From Acidilobaceae archaeon (GTDB lineage Archaea > Thermoproteota > Thermoprotei_A > Sulfolobales > Acidilobaceae), in NCBI GenBank assembly GCA_027044005.1, contig JALUDK010000375.1, forward strand, positions 1 to 7,170: 7,170 nt of DNA, given 5' to 3'. Position numbers and translations under genes: made by a program. Positions within the stretch are counted from its first letter, which is position 1; every line of letters starts with the position of its first letter. Below are positions 1 to 6,102 of this stretch, one piece after another. The notes beneath the pieces are model-generated. The model had not been told where the DNA came from and did not search any database. It was given only the letters and a program-made list of their open reading frames with translations.

Positions 1-677
1 GTCCTCCTAGTCCGCCTCCTGCCGCTGGAGTCTATACCGACCTCCTCATGGGCCTCTCCCAGCCTCTCTATACGGTACCTCCTGGATAGGGCCTTGAGGA
101 GCTTCCTCGCCGCCCCCCGGTTGGTTTGGTAGAGTCCCAGCCCCTCCCTCCCCCTTATGATGTCTACCAGCTGGGCCTCGAGCCCGAGGCTCCACACGGC
201 CTCCAACACCTCATCCTCCATATCATCGGGAGCATCTAGCAGGTTGAGTAGGGTATCATACTCGCCGCTGACCCGGGTCTTGCATAGGGGGCAGATAGAG
301 GGCCTAAGGGTTACAACAACCTCCACCACATCACGCAGCCGTACCCCCTGGTGGGTGGAGTAGAGGGAGAGGCTAACCCTGGTAGTCCAGTTGGGCCTCG
401 TAGCGAAGCCCACCCCCTCCAGCTCGACCCGGCTGAGGGGTGGGACAGGCTTGGCCTTAGAGGCCTCGTGCCTGGCCACTATCTCAACCGCATCGGCGAA
501 GCTTGCAGCCCTCCTCCACCTACCCCCAACCCAGACCCTGCCACAGTACCTACAGATCCTAGCCTCTATCCTACCAGGCAGGCGGGCCACGCCGTAGGTC
601 CTCGTGAAGCATGTGGGGCAGAGGCCCCTGATCGTGGCCTCCACACTCCTGCCGCAGGAGGGGCAGGTCCTAGCCAT
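1..677 (-). CDS. NMD3-family zinc protein (N-terminal part; cut by window edge)
   Basis: Reading the minus strand from ATG at 677 gives 225 codons without a stop, running off the left edge. Visible Cys pairs are CPSCG (5-8), LCPTC (20-23), CRYCG (42-45, followed by W49 and W54) and CPLC (129-132, followed by S-G-E-Y). This order matches the zinc-binding N-terminal region of archaeal NMD3-like proteins, whose eukaryotic relatives escort the large ribosomal subunit out of the nucleus. Archaea have no nucleus, so a role in late 50S assembly or subunit handling is inferred. The protein is expected to be cytosolic. The start lies 18 bp after the stop of the upstream cyclase gene, so co-transcription is likely. 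No strong Shine-Dalgarno is seen. An ATG at 682 is in another frame. The family assignment is fairly secure; the exact role is not. The C-terminal part is missing from the window. Confidence 0.82.
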   Translation of the reverse strand, partial: MARTCPSCGRSVEATIRGLCPTCFTRTYGVARLPGRIEARICRYCGRVWVGGRWRRAASFADAVEIVARHEASKAKPVPPLSRVELEGVGFATRPNWTTRVSLSLYSTHQGVRLRDVVEVVVTLRPSICPLCKTRVSGEYDTLLNLLDAPDDMEDEVLEAVWSLGLEAQLVDIIRGREGLGLYQTNRGAARKLLKALSRRYRIERLGEAHEEVGIDSSGRRRTRR

Positions 678-695
678 CCCATACTACCCGCTAGG

Positions 696-1334
696 CTAGG
701 GGAGCCTGGCTATCGCCCTCACCGGGGCGGCGCTCCCCCCAGCTATCTTTATGGGAGTGACTATGAGCTCGAAGACCCTACCAGCAACCCTGGCCAGGTT
801 AGCCATGTTCTCCACTATCACTATAGACTCGGGTAGCAGTATCTTATGCACGTTGAAGGGGGCCACGTCGGGGCTAGGGGTGTCCATGCCTATACCCTCA
901 ACACCCAGGCCCTTGATCATCTCGGCGGCAGCGTCGGATAGGTAGGGGTACCTGACCCACTCCTCCCCCCTCACGCCATCCCAGCCATAGCGGAATAGGA
1001 TGTACCATCCCCTCCCGGGTTCCACGCCTAGCCTGGAGAGGGCCTCATCCACCTCCCTCTCGCTGACAACACCCCCAGGCCCCTTGCCGGAGAAGTCTAG
1101 GGCCACTGCCCTTGCTATGAACTTCTCGGGCGGTATCTCATCGATTGTAGGAGCCCCCTCTATGAAGTGGGCGGGGCTATCCATGTGAGTCCCAGTGTGC
1201 TCGACCATAAAGATCATGTTGCTATAGTAACCCTCCTCCCTGATTGTAGTCCACTTGTGTATAACCGGCTGGGGGTACCCGGGGAAGACTGGGGTCTCAG
1301 GGCTCAGCTTCATGGTCAGGTCAACGTAGACCAT
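696..1334 (-). CDS. Cyclase / kynurenine formamidase-family metal hydrolase
   Basis: The 212-residue product belongs to the cyclase family (PF04199), cytosolic metal-dependent hydrolases that include bacterial kynurenine formamidase and open amide or lactone bonds. It opens with V-Y-V-D-L-T and P-E-T-P-V-F-P-G. The family signature HTGTHMDSPAHF lies at about residues 46-57, with the metal-binding His and Asp in place. The second half has GIGMDTPSPD and then HKILLPESIVIVENMANL, matching the usual second-half pattern. Length is normal for the family. I chose ATG 1334 over the in-frame ATG at 1361: GGGGTGGG sits just upstream of 1334, and family members start right before the D-L-T strand. It lies 58 bp downstream of the EcfT-like gene and 18 bp upstream of the NMD3 gene. 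The substrate is unknown; kynurenine formamidase is a frequent automatic label and is not shown by this sequence. Confidence 0.88.
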   Translation of the reverse strand: MVYVDLTMKLSPETPVFPGYPQPVIHKWTTIREEGYYSNMIFMVEHTGTHMDSPAHFIEGAPTIDEIPPEKFIARAVALDFSGKGPGGVVSEREVDEALSRLGVEPGRGWYILFRYGWDGVRGEEWVRYPYLSDAAAEMIKGLGVEGIGMDTPSPDVAPFNVHKILLPESIVIVENMANLARVAGRVFELIVTPIKIAGGSAAPVRAIARLP

Positions 1335-1377
1335 GCAACCCACCCCTCGCCTACTAGCCATACCATGGCCCGGAGCC

Positions 1378-1385
1378 TAATAGGG
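1378..1385 (-). promoter_or_regulatory. Weak TATA-like box ahead of the cyclase gene
   Basis: Minus-strand CTATTAGG lies in the 58-bp gap between the EcfT-like gene and the cyclase gene. A start site about 25 nt downstream would fall near 1355, inside the alternative ATG codon region and ahead of ATG 1334, consistent with the shorter start. The match is weak, and read-through from the EcfT promoter may suffice. Confidence 0.25.
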
Positions 1386-1392
1386 ATACCGG

Positions 1393-2097
1393 TCACCCGG
1401 CCAGGATGGCTAGCGCCAGTGAGGCCAGGGACAGGGCTAGGAGGGCGAGGCCCCACACAGGGTCCCCAGGCCCGGTTATCCTCGTCCTCCTGCCGCCCCT
1501 ATACCCGCGGGCCTGGAGGGAGACTGCTACTCCCTCAGCCCTCCTCAGCGAGGAGAGGACGAGGGGTATGAGGGTATGGTGCACAGGCTTCCCCAGCATC
1601 CTCTGGGCAGCCATAGCCTCTGCCAGGTCCCCAAGGGTGAGGGGCGCTACCCTATAGAACAGGGTTACCAGGTCGTGGGCAAAGGGGAACCTGTATAGGA
1701 GGCCCGCCAGCCGGGGCGGGCTGGTGGTGGCAAAGGTTATCAGGGTCACCGAGGCAAGCCCATAGGTCCTAGCCGCCAGCACCACCAGCCTGGAGCCCCA
1801 CTCGGGGCTGAGAGGGGGGTAGGGTGAGAGTATGGCCCCAGCAACTCCTATGAATAGGGTGGGCAGCATCGCTGCCACCATAGCGTGCTTAGACAGCCAC
1901 CGGGGGGAGGCTAGGTGGAGGGTGAGTGGGTATAGCAGGCCGGCCATGACTCCCCTGGGGGTGTCAGCGTGGAGGAGTGTTGCCCAGGCAACCACCAGCG
2001 CGGCTATCTTCAGGAGTGCATGGGCCCTATAGAGGGTCGTGTTCTCCTCCCTGTAGGCTAGTAGTCGGAAGACGCGTTGGAGGAGCCCGTAGATCAC
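1393..2097 (-). CDS. EcfT/CbiQ-type transmembrane component of an ECF importer
   Basis: This 234-residue membrane protein looks like the T component of an energy-coupling-factor transporter, which links two cytosolic ATPases to a substrate-binding S component for vitamin or metal uptake. It has hydrophobic segments at about 28-45, 50-66, 72-92, 103-125 and 208-233. Between the last two lies the typical coupling region: E-A-M-A-A-Q-R-M-L-G-K-P, then L-I-P-L-V-L, R-R-A-E, and the conserved A-R-G at 196-198. The first coupling motif, usually also an A-R-G-like triplet, is degenerate (Q-R-M-L-G). Length is a little short for the family. The start is GTG at 2097, with GGTGGGGG about 8 nt upstream. 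No ECF ATPase lies beside it; the next gene downstream is the cyclase-family hydrolase. Substrate is not predictable. Cobalt-specific CbiQ is possible but unsupported. Confidence 0.85.
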   Translation of the reverse strand: MIYGLLQRVFRLLAYREENTTLYRAHALLKIAALVVAWATLLHADTPRGVMAGLLYPLTLHLASPRWLSKHAMVAAMLPTLFIGVAGAILSPYPPLSPEWGSRLVVLAARTYGLASVTLITFATTSPPRLAGLLYRFPFAHDLVTLFYRVAPLTLGDLAEAMAAQRMLGKPVHHTLIPLVLSSLRRAEGVAVSLQARGYRGGRRTRITGPGDPVWGLALLALSLASLALAILAG

Positions 2098-2183
2098 CCC
2101 TTAGCCCCCACCCCGGTGGAGGCTGGTGGGGCCTAGATATGCCCCCCGGTTAACCGGGGGGTTAACGCAGGGTGTATTAACAC
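2098..2183. promoter_or_regulatory. Divergent promoter region of the EcfT-like and GNAT genes
   Basis: This 86-bp gap separates the two divergent start codons (GTG 2097 minus, GTG 2184 plus). A TATA-like CTAGATAT at 2133-2140 lies about 40 bp from the minus start and 47 bp from the plus start, and is AT-rich on both strands. A second AT-rich patch, GTGTATTAAC at 2172-2181, could be a minus-strand TATA box. Each gene has a GGTG-type Shine-Dalgarno: GGTG at 2171-2174 for the plus gene, and the complement of 2104-2112 for the minus gene. No transcription start can be proven from sequence. Confidence 0.5.
2142..2161. repeat. Perfect 20-bp palindrome, candidate operator
   Basis: Six C, then GGTTAACC, then six G form a perfect inverted repeat centred between 2151 and 2152. 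It starts right after the TATA-like box at 2133-2140, where a repressor would block plus-strand initiation. The heptamer GGTTAAC occurs at 2148-2154 and again at 2160-2166, 12 bp apart, so the site could hold two adjacent half-sites on one DNA face. As RNA it could also fold into a hairpin, though with almost no loop. An operator is an inference. Confidence 0.5.
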
Positions 2184-3245
2184 GTGGACCCACCAACCCA
2201 GGCATACAGGGCCACAGCATTGAGGCTACAAGTACTAACCAGGGCAGAGGGCCTGGAGGCCAGGATAGCAGAGGTAGAGAACGCCTTCCTAGAGCATACA
2301 GGCGAGTGCCTCGACATGCCCGTGGAGGAGTGGAGGGTCAGGAGCTGGCTAGAGGAGGGGAGCACGGACCCCGAGGAGATGGCGATAGCCCTAGAGGACA
2401 ACGTGCTGGCGGGCTACGCATGGGCCTGGACCAGGGATGGAGACGAGAGCCTCTCATGGGTGGGGATGAGGGTCAACCCACTCACCCCGCCAGCCACATC
2501 CCTGGAGACAGTGAGGCTACTCCTATCCTGGGCCCGCCACAGCCTAGAGGCATGGCAGGGCGCACGGGGCAGTGTCACGGTCAAGCTGGGCCTCCTCGGA
2601 GGGTACACGATGAGCCTAGCCCAACGCCTCGTAGCTGGCCTAGAGGCCTACAAGCCCTCAGGACTACTAATGGAGGCCAGGACCCCCATAGGCACCCAGG
2701 GGCGGCCCGGGGTAGTGGTGAGGGAGGCGCGCCCCTGGAGCAGCGAGGAGGATCTAGAGGCCATAGTTAGCATATATAACGACGCCTTCAGCGTCTACGA
2801 GGGCCACCACGCCTGGAGATTAGAGAGGGCCAGGAGGTACTTCCAGCGGGCCTGGGAGAGGCTGGGGACCAGGATCCTCCTCGCCCTAGTAGACGGGGCG
2901 CCCCGGGGATTCGTGGAGGCTTACACCTACGAGTCGATCTGCCACACCCGTGTAGGGTATGTAGCCCTTCTAGCCGTGGCCCGGGATAACCAGGGCCGCG
3001 GCCTTGGATCCATGCTCCTATCCAAGGCGGTCGACATGCTCCTATCCGAGGGCGTGGAGAGAGTGATACTACACGCAGTCCCCGAGGCCTCGGGTCTCTA
3101 CATCAGGAGGGGGTTCAAAGCTAGGAGGATCTACGTGGAGGCCAGGGTGCCCCTATCGGCGCTCCCCACCAGCCTCTACACTATGCAGGCCCCAGGGGCT
3201 CCAGCACAACCTCGACCCTTCCACCGTCCTCACCGTACCAGCTAA
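2184..3245 (+). CDS. Two-domain GNAT-family N-acetyltransferase
   Basis: The C-terminal half of this 353-residue cytosolic protein is a clear GNAT domain. A strand at about 229-248 is followed by VGYVALLAVARDNQGRGLGS (257-276), which contains the acetyl-CoA pyrophosphate-binding Q-G-R-G-L-G loop. A long helix follows, then VERVILHAVPEASGLYIRRG (291-310), the usual last strands. Residues about 15-165 resemble a second, decayed GNAT fold (strand at 76-82, helix at 105-123) but lack the Q/R-x-x-G-x-G loop, so probably only the C-terminal half binds acetyl-CoA. The acceptor substrate is unknown. The start is GTG 2184 with GGTG 9 nt upstream; an in-frame TTG at 2220 is less likely. The tail after about residue 325 is low in structure, rich in Pro and Arg, and overlaps the opposite gene by 65 bp. 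Confidence 0.85.
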   Translation: MDPPTQAYRATALRLQVLTRAEGLEARIAEVENAFLEHTGECLDMPVEEWRVRSWLEEGSTDPEEMAIALEDNVLAGYAWAWTRDGDESLSWVGMRVNPLTPPATSLETVRLLLSWARHSLEAWQGARGSVTVKLGLLGGYTMSLAQRLVAGLEAYKPSGLLMEARTPIGTQGRPGVVVREARPWSSEEDLEAIVSIYNDAFSVYEGHHAWRLERARRYFQRAWERLGTRILLALVDGAPRGFVEAYTYESICHTRVGYVALLAVARDNQGRGLGSMLLSKAVDMLLSEGVERVILHAVPEASGLYIRRGFKARRIYVEARVPLSALPTSLYTMQAPGAPAQPRPFHRPHRTS

Positions 3246-3741
3246 CCCGGTAGACAAGCCCGCCGTAGGCCACCATCCTCCTACAGGGCCTCCCACACCC
3301 CTCTAGGGATCGCAGGGCCTCCAGCGCCAGGCCTCTAACCAGGCCCGCCACCGCGATGGCGCTACGGGTGGCCTTGCAAAGCCTCCTAGAACCGGCTAGC
3401 TTGGCCAGGTACTGGATCAGTGTCACGATCATGCCGGCCAGGCCCACTAGTATGGCCTCCCTTACACCGGTGGCCGAGCCCACGATCAGGGCCACAGCGG
3501 TAGCTACGTTGAACAGCACCTCTACCAGGCTGGCCCTGGATGCGCAGCATAGAGCCTCGGCCAGCTCCCCCAAGTCGATGCTGGAGGGGTCTCTGGGGAG
3601 GGTTAGGCTCAGCCCCGGGTTGAGGAGGCCGGTTAGCATGGCCCCGAGCTCCCCGCTACCGGTGAATACCATCCTGAGCTTCACCGGCTTGAGACGTGGC
3701 CTATCGGCGCTGGCTACTGCCTTGAGCGATGGGCACTTCAC
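3181..3741 (-). CDS. Uncharacterised membrane protein with two predicted TM helices
   Basis: I do not recognise this 186-residue protein. After a basic N-terminus (K-P-V-K-L-R near 18-23) comes an amphipathic region with LNPGLSLTLP (40-49). Two adjacent hydrophobic helices follow at about 72-92 and 95-113, separated by a short turn (T-G-V-R-E). A basic helix-rich stretch (119-155) contains C122 and a C-G-R-P-C motif near 148-152. The protein ends in what looks like a short beta hairpin (Y-R-V-S-W-Y-G-E-D-G-G-R-V-E-V-V-L-E). The hairpin-helix layout suggests a membrane-anchored protein with cytosolic ends. The start is GTG 3741, supported only by a G-run about 12 nt upstream and a good TATA box (3794-3801) about 55 bp upstream. 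It overlaps the GNAT gene tail to tail and is divergent from the MscS-like gene. Coding status is supported by its promoter and coherent hydrophobic pattern. Confidence 0.68.
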   Translation of the reverse strand: MKCPSLKAVASADRPRLKPVKLRMVFTGSGELGAMLTGLLNPGLSLTLPRDPSSIDLGELAEALCCASRASLVEVLFNVATAVALIVGSATGVREAILVGLAGMIVTLIQYLAKLAGSRRLCKATRSAIAVAGLVRGLALEALRSLEGCGRPCRRMVAYGGLVYRVSWYGEDGGRVEVVLEPLGPA

Positions 3742-3793
3742 AACTCGCTAGCCCCCCAGCCTCTGTACCCCGGCTCGGGGAGGGGTGGAGCCG

Positions 3794-3801
3794 CTTTTAT
3801 A
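3794..3801. promoter_or_regulatory. Shared TATA box of a divergent promoter
   Basis: CTTTTATA on the plus strand reads TATAAAAG on the minus strand. It lies about 53 bp from the plus start (GTG 3851) and 57 bp from the minus start (GTG 3741). Counting about 25 nt either way gives start sites near 3825 and 3771, leaving leaders of about 25-30 nt for both genes. No second TATA box is visible in the 109-bp gap, so the box may serve both directions. It is followed at 3801-3814 by ACCCCC-AA-GGGGGT, a short inverted repeat. Confidence 0.55.
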
Positions 3802-3850
3802 CCCCCAAGGGGGTCTAGGTTGATCAATACCATACCGGGGGTGTAGGGGT

Positions 3851-4675
3851 GTGGCAACGCTGGGAGACCAGCTATCGCAGGTAGCGTCGGATATAATAGG
3901 GTATATACCAAACCTGCTAGGCGCAATCATAATATTGGCAGCCGGCTACTTCATCGGCGACATCGCTGGTAAGGCGGTTAACAGGATCGTGGACAGGCTC
4001 CTAGAGAAGCCTATTGAGAAGACGGAGATAGGGAGGAGGTACAAGGAGGCGGGCCTCGACCTCTCGGACATAACCGGGGCCATAGTGAAAGCATTCGTAT
4101 TCGTCCTAGCACTGATGCTGGCCCTGCCGGTCCTCAACATAGGAGGGAGGCCGGAGCAGGTGCTCGCCTCGATAATCTACTACCTGCCCAAGCTCCTGGG
4201 CGGGATCCTGATCATAGTCTACGGCCTCCTCCTGGTAGGCCTGCTGGCGGACTTCATAGGGGCGGGCATACTGGCAGGGCTCAGCGGCTCCAACGAGTTT
4301 GTCGCTAACCTGATCAAGAACACTGTCCACATAGGGATGATAGCTGTTGTCATAACGATAGCACTAGACCTGATGCAGCTCCGCGGGGAGCTAGTCTACC
4401 CCCTCATACTAGGATTCATAATAATAGGCCTCGGTATAGTCGTGGGCAACACCATAATAGAGTCGCTCGAGAGGGAGCCGAGCTTCAGGGACTTCTCGCC
4501 CTACGCCAAGTTCATGGTATACATTGTATTCATAATGGTGGGCCTGGCAGCGATATTCTCAAACTTCCCAGGCACCAGCAGGGTGGTAAACACGCTGAGC
4601 CTAGGCGTGGCCCTAGCCTTCGCCATCATGCTAATCCCACTAGTATACAGGCTGGCCAAGCAGCTCTCAAGCTAG
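3851..4675 (+). CDS. Multi-pass membrane protein with conserved TM helix of MscS-like/CmpX proteins
   Basis: The 274-residue product has about seven hydrophobic segments: near 15-37, 76-97, 106-134, 157-175, 181-200, 218-238 and 246-268. The first, with I-P-N-L-L-G-A-I-I-I-L-A-A-G-Y-F-I-G, fits the conserved TM helix domain (PF05552) found in CmpX and some MscS-type mechanosensitive channels. A charged cytosolic loop (39-74) follows. The same pattern recurs at 103-136 (Y-L-P-K-L-L-G-G-I-L-I-I-V-Y-G), suggesting an internal duplication. The soluble beta domain of true MscS is absent, so channel function is not assured; an envelope-stress or osmotic role is only inferred. The start is GTG 3851 with GGTG at 3840-3843. 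Its TAG stop lies inside the last codons of the convergent M20 gene (9-bp overlap). The family call is moderately firm; the function is not. Confidence 0.75.
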   Translation: MATLGDQLSQVASDIIGYIPNLLGAIIILAAGYFIGDIAGKAVNRIVDRLLEKPIEKTEIGRRYKEAGLDLSDITGAIVKAFVFVLALMLALPVLNIGGRPEQVLASIIYYLPKLLGGILIIVYGLLLVGLLADFIGAGILAGLSGSNEFVANLIKNTVHIGMIAVVITIALDLMQLRGELVYPLILGFIIIGLGIVVGNTIIESLEREPSFRDFSPYAKFMVYIVFIMVGLAAIFSNFPGTSRVVNTLSLGVALAFAIMLIPLVYRLAKQLSS

Positions 4676-5986
4676 CCCATGCAGGCTCCTAGCCATCTCC
4701 CTGTAAAACCTAACAGCTTTTTCCAGCGCCTCAACCTCGACGTACTCGTCGGGGCCATGCACGTTACCCCCACGAGGGCCATAATCGATCGCCTTCACAC
4801 CCAGCGGGGAGAAGTACCTAGAATCACTAGCACCCCCAGCCTCCACCGGCCTATCAGGAAGCCCCAAACCACGGTTCACAGCCAAGGCCAGGCTCACGAG
4901 GCGTGTCGAGGCAGGGGTGTAGAGGTAGCCTCCCCCGCCCCTAACCTCAACCTCAGCCTCCACATCGCCCAGAGCCTCCTCAACTATCCTAGTATAAGCC
5001 TCCAACACGCCCCTAGACTCGGCCATAGCCCTAACATCTATAACAACCTCGTGCCACCCATCAGCAAACCTGTAGATATTGGGGGTAGCCGTCACCCCAT
5101 AATCGCTATAATGCAGAGTCTCCATAACAGGCCTAGTCAGGGGTATCAAAGCCTCCAACAGCCTGGTGAGGCCCAAGTCAACCTCAACGCTACCACCCTC
5201 ACACCCAGCCTCAACAAGGCTAGCCACAACCCTACCAGGGATCACGTTGGACTTAACCCAGTCCCCCTCAAGCCTCGAGGCAAGGAGCCCCCTAACCCTG
5301 ACCAGCTCCGCAGCATCGATCAGGGGATGAGTGTCAACCCCGGGGGTGAAGTACGCTGCATGCATGGTCTCCTTCCTAGGTATCCTGGCCCTGAACTCGA
5401 CCGTGGAGGGGCAGCCCACGACCGTCTCAACCCTACTCTTAACCCTGACCACCACGTTGAAGGCGTTCCTCCTCCTATTGATCACCATCGAGAGGCTGCC
5501 ATCGCCGTTAACCAGGTTGTCCGGCCAGAGCCCGTTATCCTGGAGCCACGACCTCAGGTAGCCAGCGCCATTGGAGCCCCCAATCTCCTCATCACCAGTG
5601 AAGGCGGCTATGATGGTGCCCTGCTCCGGCTCCAAGTCCCTGAGGGCCATGGTTATCGCCGCAACGTTGGCCTTGTCATCGACCGCCCCCCGGCCGTAGG
5701 CCCTGCCCGACTCTAGGGTGAGCTCGAGAGGTGGCCTGCTCCACCCGGGCCCTATGGGGACGGTGTCGAAGTGGGCTAGGAACAGTGTTACGGGGGCGCC
5801 CTGGCCTATGGTGTAGATGAGCGTGGGCACGCCGTTGCTCTCTATGATCATGGGCTTCCTGCCCCAGGCCCTCCCGAGGATCCTGGCGACCTCCTCCCCA
5901 ACCTCGAGCCCAACCCTCTTGCCGTGGAGGGGATCGTTGATGGTATCCACCGCTACAAGCTCGGCTAGGAGCTCTAGGACCTCCAC
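4667..5986 (-). CDS. M20-family metallopeptidase/deacylase (ArgE/DapE-like)
   Basis: This 439-residue cytosolic enzyme has the two-zinc hydrolase signatures of the M20 / ArgE-DapE-ACY1 family. LAHFDTVP (70-77) gives the first His and Asp, GRGAVDDKA (98-106) the bridging Asp, and TGDEEIGG (130-137) the catalytic Glu and a metal-binding Glu. GASDSRYF contains the Asp near 388, and GGNVHGPDEYV contains the final His near 410. The middle third fits the dimerisation or lid domain. Family members remove acyl or amino-acid groups from amino acids or cleave small peptides; the exact substrate cannot be read off. Length is normal. I chose GTG 5986 because GGTG lies 6 nt upstream and the first helix starts there. 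GTG 5995 has its G-run too close, and a farther upstream start would run across the neighbouring promoter and gene. The mRNA uses many T- and G-ending codons in its last third. Confidence 0.88.
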   Translation of the reverse strand: MEVLELLAELVAVDTINDPLHGKRVGLEVGEEVARILGRAWGRKPMIIESNGVPTLIYTIGQGAPVTLFLAHFDTVPIGPGWSRPPLELTLESGRAYGRGAVDDKANVAAITMALRDLEPEQGTIIAAFTGDEEIGGSNGAGYLRSWLQDNGLWPDNLVNGDGSLSMVINRRRNAFNVVVRVKSRVETVVGCPSTVEFRARIPRKETMHAAYFTPGVDTHPLIDAAELVRVRGLLASRLEGDWVKSNVIPGRVVASLVEAGCEGGSVEVDLGLTRLLEALIPLTRPVMETLHYSDYGVTATPNIYRFADGWHEVVIDVRAMAESRGVLEAYTRIVEEALGDVEAEVEVRGGGGYLYTPASTRLVSLALAVNRGLGLPDRPVEAGGASDSRYFSPLGVKAIDYGPRGGNVHGPDEYVEVEALEKAVRFYREMARSLHGLA

Positions 5987-6020
5987 ACGCTGCACCCACC
6001 CCCACCCGCTACAGCCGGGG

Positions 6021-6028
6021 CCTAAAAC
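6021..6028 (-). promoter_or_regulatory. TATA-like box for the M20 gene
   Basis: Minus-strand GTTTTAGG lies about 35-42 bp upstream of GTG 5986. Initiation about 25 nt downstream would give a start near 5998, just ahead of the GGTG ribosome-binding site. This supports the short start of the M20 gene. The match to archaeal TATA boxes is moderate. Confidence 0.4.
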
Positions 6029-6054
6029 ATTAGCCCCCAGGCAGGGGCATCCCT

Positions 6055-6063
6055 TCTTATACC
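6055..6063 (+). promoter_or_regulatory. TATA box for the ECF S-component gene
   Basis: TCTTATACC on the plus strand resembles crenarchaeal TATA boxes. Initiation about 25 nt downstream falls near 6085, giving a leader of about 15 nt that contains GGTG (6091-6094), well spaced for ATG 6102. It lies about 30 bp from the oppositely directed box of the M20 gene. Confidence 0.5.
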
Positions 6064-6083
6064 CTAAAGGCACGACACACCAC

Positions 6084-6102
6084 TTACCATGGTGCGTGGT
6101 AA
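6084..6102. repeat. Inverted repeat over the start of the S-component gene
   Basis: TTACCA (6084-6089) and TGGTAA (6097-6102) are inverted arms around a 7-bp centre holding the GGTG ribosome-binding site; the right arm ends on the A of the ATG. The site falls at the predicted transcription start, so it could be a repressor site or an mRNA hairpin affecting translation. Arms are only 6 bp, so chance is possible. Confidence 0.3.

Noticed and set aside
351..836. Plus-strand open frame across the NMD3 and cyclase genes
   Set aside because: It is Pro/Gly/Arg-rich low-complexity protein with no motif, lying opposite two genes with clear family signatures.
2105..2131. Possible riboswitch in the EcfT-like gene leader: CCCCACC pairing with GGTGGGG over the ribosome-binding site
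   Set aside because: The likely start site near 2110 would leave most of the left arm out of the transcript, and C/G runs in this GC-rich gap make chance pairing likely. No known aptamer pattern is visible.
2126..2770. Alternative plus-strand frame over the start of the acetyltransferase
   Set aside because: Gly/Arg/Pro-rich with no recognisable pattern; it would also start inside the promoter palindrome region.
3801..3814. ACCCCC-AA-GGGGGT as a member of a shared operator family with the 2142-2161 palindrome
   Set aside because: Only the C and G runs are shared; the GGTTAACC core is absent.
4679..5716. Long plus-strand open frame opposite the M20 gene
   Set aside because: Its length follows from the strand composition of the M20 gene; the translation lacks domains, while the minus strand holds all M20 catalytic motifs.
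5817..6101. N-terminal extension of the S component upstream of ATG 6102
   Set aside because: The extension is antisense to the M20 gene and crosses the TATA box; ATG 6102 starts just before the first membrane helix and has GGTG upstream.
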